6,810 nt of DNA, from positions 1 through 6,810 of the forward strand of contig JAAVAG010000163.1 of assembly GCA_014804185.1 (NCBI GenBank), written 5' to 3'. Both the position numbers and the translations under genes were made by a program. Shown here in pieces: positions 5,660 to 6,810 of this stretch. The notes under the pieces were generated by a model. The model was given only the letters and a program-made list of their open reading frames with translations, did not search any database and had not been told where the DNA came from. The stretch is from Lachnospiraceae bacterium (GTDB lineage: Bacteria > Bacillota > Clostridia > Lachnospirales > Lachnospiraceae). Position 1 is the stretch's first letter, and every line of letters begins with the position of its first letter.

Positions 5660-6592
5660 TTATTTCAATCCCATTCTTCCATCTCTGAACACAAAATCCC
5701 TCATTCCGACGCCCTGCACCTTATCCGCCGGGAAAGCATTTTCAATCTTCTGTATATCATCCGCAGTAAGTTCCAGAGAAAGTGCGTCAATGGAATCCTG
5801 CAGATGTTCTCTGCTTGTGGTGCCGATCAGGACACTCATATCCGGGTGCTTTGCGTAGACATACGCCTGTGCCAGTCTCTCGACAGTAGTGTTTTTCTCA
5901 TCAGCAATCGCTTTCACCGCAGAAACCATACGGATATTATCCGGCGAGAAAAATCCCGGCCTTCCGGATGCCGCATTACCCGTAGCACGTTCCGTAAAAA
6001 GACCATGGGTCAGCACTCCAAAAACCAGCACACCAATGTGGTTGTCCGCCGCCGCCTCAAGAATTCCGTTGGTTTCAATTCTGCGGTCGGCAAGGGAGTA
6101 TTCCAGTTCGACGGTGTGGATGGGATGCACCTTCGCCGCCCTTTCCAGCGTTTCCGCAGGGAGCTGTGTCAGCCCGATATTGCCGATATAGCCCTCCTTC
6201 ACGCACTCCTCCAGCGCGCCGACAAGTTCCTCCACCGGGACAGTTTCATCCATCCGCGCCGGCTGATACAGGTCGATATAGTCCAGCCCCAGACGATGCA
6301 TGGAATAGGCAAGATGCGCTTTCACGTTAAAGGGCTTTACATCCAGTCCGTATATACCGCCGCCCGGCTTTGGCAGCACGCCAAATTTCACGGAAAGGAA
6401 ATAACTGTCCCTCGGCACGCCTGCAAGCGCTTCCCGCAGCACCATTTCACTCTCGCCGCCGCCGTAAAATTCACCGGTATTGAGCAGGGTAACCCCCTGA
6501 TCCAGTGCATAATGAATCGTTTCAACCGATCTGTCTTTGTTGGACAGATTCATACCCATACAGCCAAGTCCAAGTCTCTTGATATCACTCAT
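5660..6592 (-). CDS. Aldo/keto reductase family protein with altered catalytic tetrad
   Basis: A 310-residue TIM-barrel protein of the usual length for NADPH-dependent aldo/keto reductases. Family marks include LLNTGEFYGGGESE (36-49), SVKFG (67-71), the DYIDLYQPARMD strand (104-115), GYIGNIGLTQ and the cofactor-binding LIGTTSREHLQDS. The expected tetrad is Asp, Tyr, Lys, His. Tyr43 and Lys69 are present, but the Asp position is Asn38 (codon AAT) and the His position is Ala112 in YQPAR. I recall a subfamily that carries YxPAR in place of the His, so that change may be a family trait; the Asn is less expected. Substrate is unknown and carbonyl-reductase activity may be altered or lost. The start at 6592 has AGGAG about 8 bases upstream and matches the family's N-terminus; an in-frame ATG at 6628 lacks this. 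It is probably cotranscribed with the gene 39 bp upstream. Confidence 0.88.
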   Translation of the reverse strand: MSDIKRLGLGCMGMNLSNKDRSVETIHYALDQGVTLLNTGEFYGGGESEMVLREALAGVPRDSYFLSVKFGVLPKPGGGIYGLDVKPFNVKAHLAYSMHRLGLDYIDLYQPARMDETVPVEELVGALEECVKEGYIGNIGLTQLPAETLERAAKVHPIHTVELEYSLADRRIETNGILEAAADNHIGVLVFGVLTHGLFTERATGNAASGRPGFFSPDNIRMVSAVKAIADEKNTTVERLAQAYVYAKHPDMSVLIGTTSREHLQDSIDALSLELTADDIQKIENAFPADKVQGVGMRDFVFRDGRMGLK

Positions 6593-6631
6593 TCTTTTTT
6601 CTCCTGTTTTACTTTGGAATTCCCACAAAAC

Positions 6632-6808
6632 CTAAGCATTTACTCCAAGCAGTTCACATCTTTTTACCACCAGTCCGTAGGGCTCGCGGATAAACACTAC
6701 GTTTCCGATAATCTCTGCCCTGTCGCCTTCTTTCACCATATCATAAATGTCTTTTGTGGGGAAAACGACAAGTTCATAGCATCTCTTGTTTTCTTCATCG
6801 GTAAATTC
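6632..6808 (-). CDS. 3' end of an unidentified gene, possibly OB-fold-like
   Basis: The last 58 codons of a gene whose start lies beyond the right edge; it ends in TAG at 6632-6634. The visible protein alternates hydrophobic and charged residues (YELVVFPTKDIYDMV, EGDRAEIIGNVVF, PYGLVVKRCELLGVNA), as a small beta-barrel would. The YELVVFP...VKEGDRAEIIGNV pattern is reminiscent of nucleic-acid-binding OB folds such as the one in bacterial DNA polymerase III alpha, but the fragment is too short to name. No terminator lies in the 39 bp before the reductase start, so the two are probably one transcript. Confidence 0.7.
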   Translation of the reverse strand, partial: EFTDEENKRCYELVVFPTKDIYDMVKEGDRAEIIGNVVFIREPYGLVVKRCELLGVNA

Positions 6809-6810
6809 AA

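Overview
The window looks like chromosomal DNA of a Gram-positive anaerobe of the class Clostridia, most likely Lachnospiraceae or a close relative. This is inferred from strong AGGAGG-type ribosome binding sites, a T-box leader on an aminoacyl-tRNA synthetase gene, a DUF3810-type membrane protein, and an ECF sigma factor with a long C-terminal extension of a kind I associate with that group. No rRNA, tRNA, CRISPR array or transposase is visible. Every gene I can support lies on the minus strand, so the biological reading order runs from right to left.

From the right edge: the 3' end of an unidentified gene (6632-6808), possibly OB-fold-like, is followed 39 bp later by an aldo/keto reductase gene (5660-6592) with two of four catalytic-tetrad positions substituted. 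The reductase gene ends at a hairpin terminator (5601-5636) that is a near copy of the terminator in the proS T-box leader about 1.1 kb away. Next is an AT-rich island with a two-gene toxin-antitoxin operon: an 80-residue antitoxin-like protein (5196-5438) and a VapC-family PIN-domain toxin (4795-5199), overlapping by 4 bp.

A sigma-A promoter (4734-4762) then drives a proline-type T-box leader (about 4442-4727) controlling a short prolyl-tRNA synthetase (3114-4406). The enzyme lacks the usual bacterial INS editing domain and has a small four-cysteine segment in its place. After a 115-bp gap with its own extended -10 promoter comes a three-helix membrane protein with an HExxH motif (DUF3810 type, 1844-2998). 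Last is the ECF sigma factor with a C-terminal extension of about 390 residues (50-1717). It has a plausible ECF-type promoter of its own and ends at a perfect GC-rich hairpin at the left edge.

Proline starvation should raise ProRS through the T-box. The sigma factor probably regulates itself; a link to the HExxH membrane protein is only positional. The most unusual structure is the duplicated T-box terminator next to a short match to the inside of proS. It looks like a decayed copy of the start of the proS locus, now serving as the reductase terminator, with the toxin-antitoxin module between the two copies.
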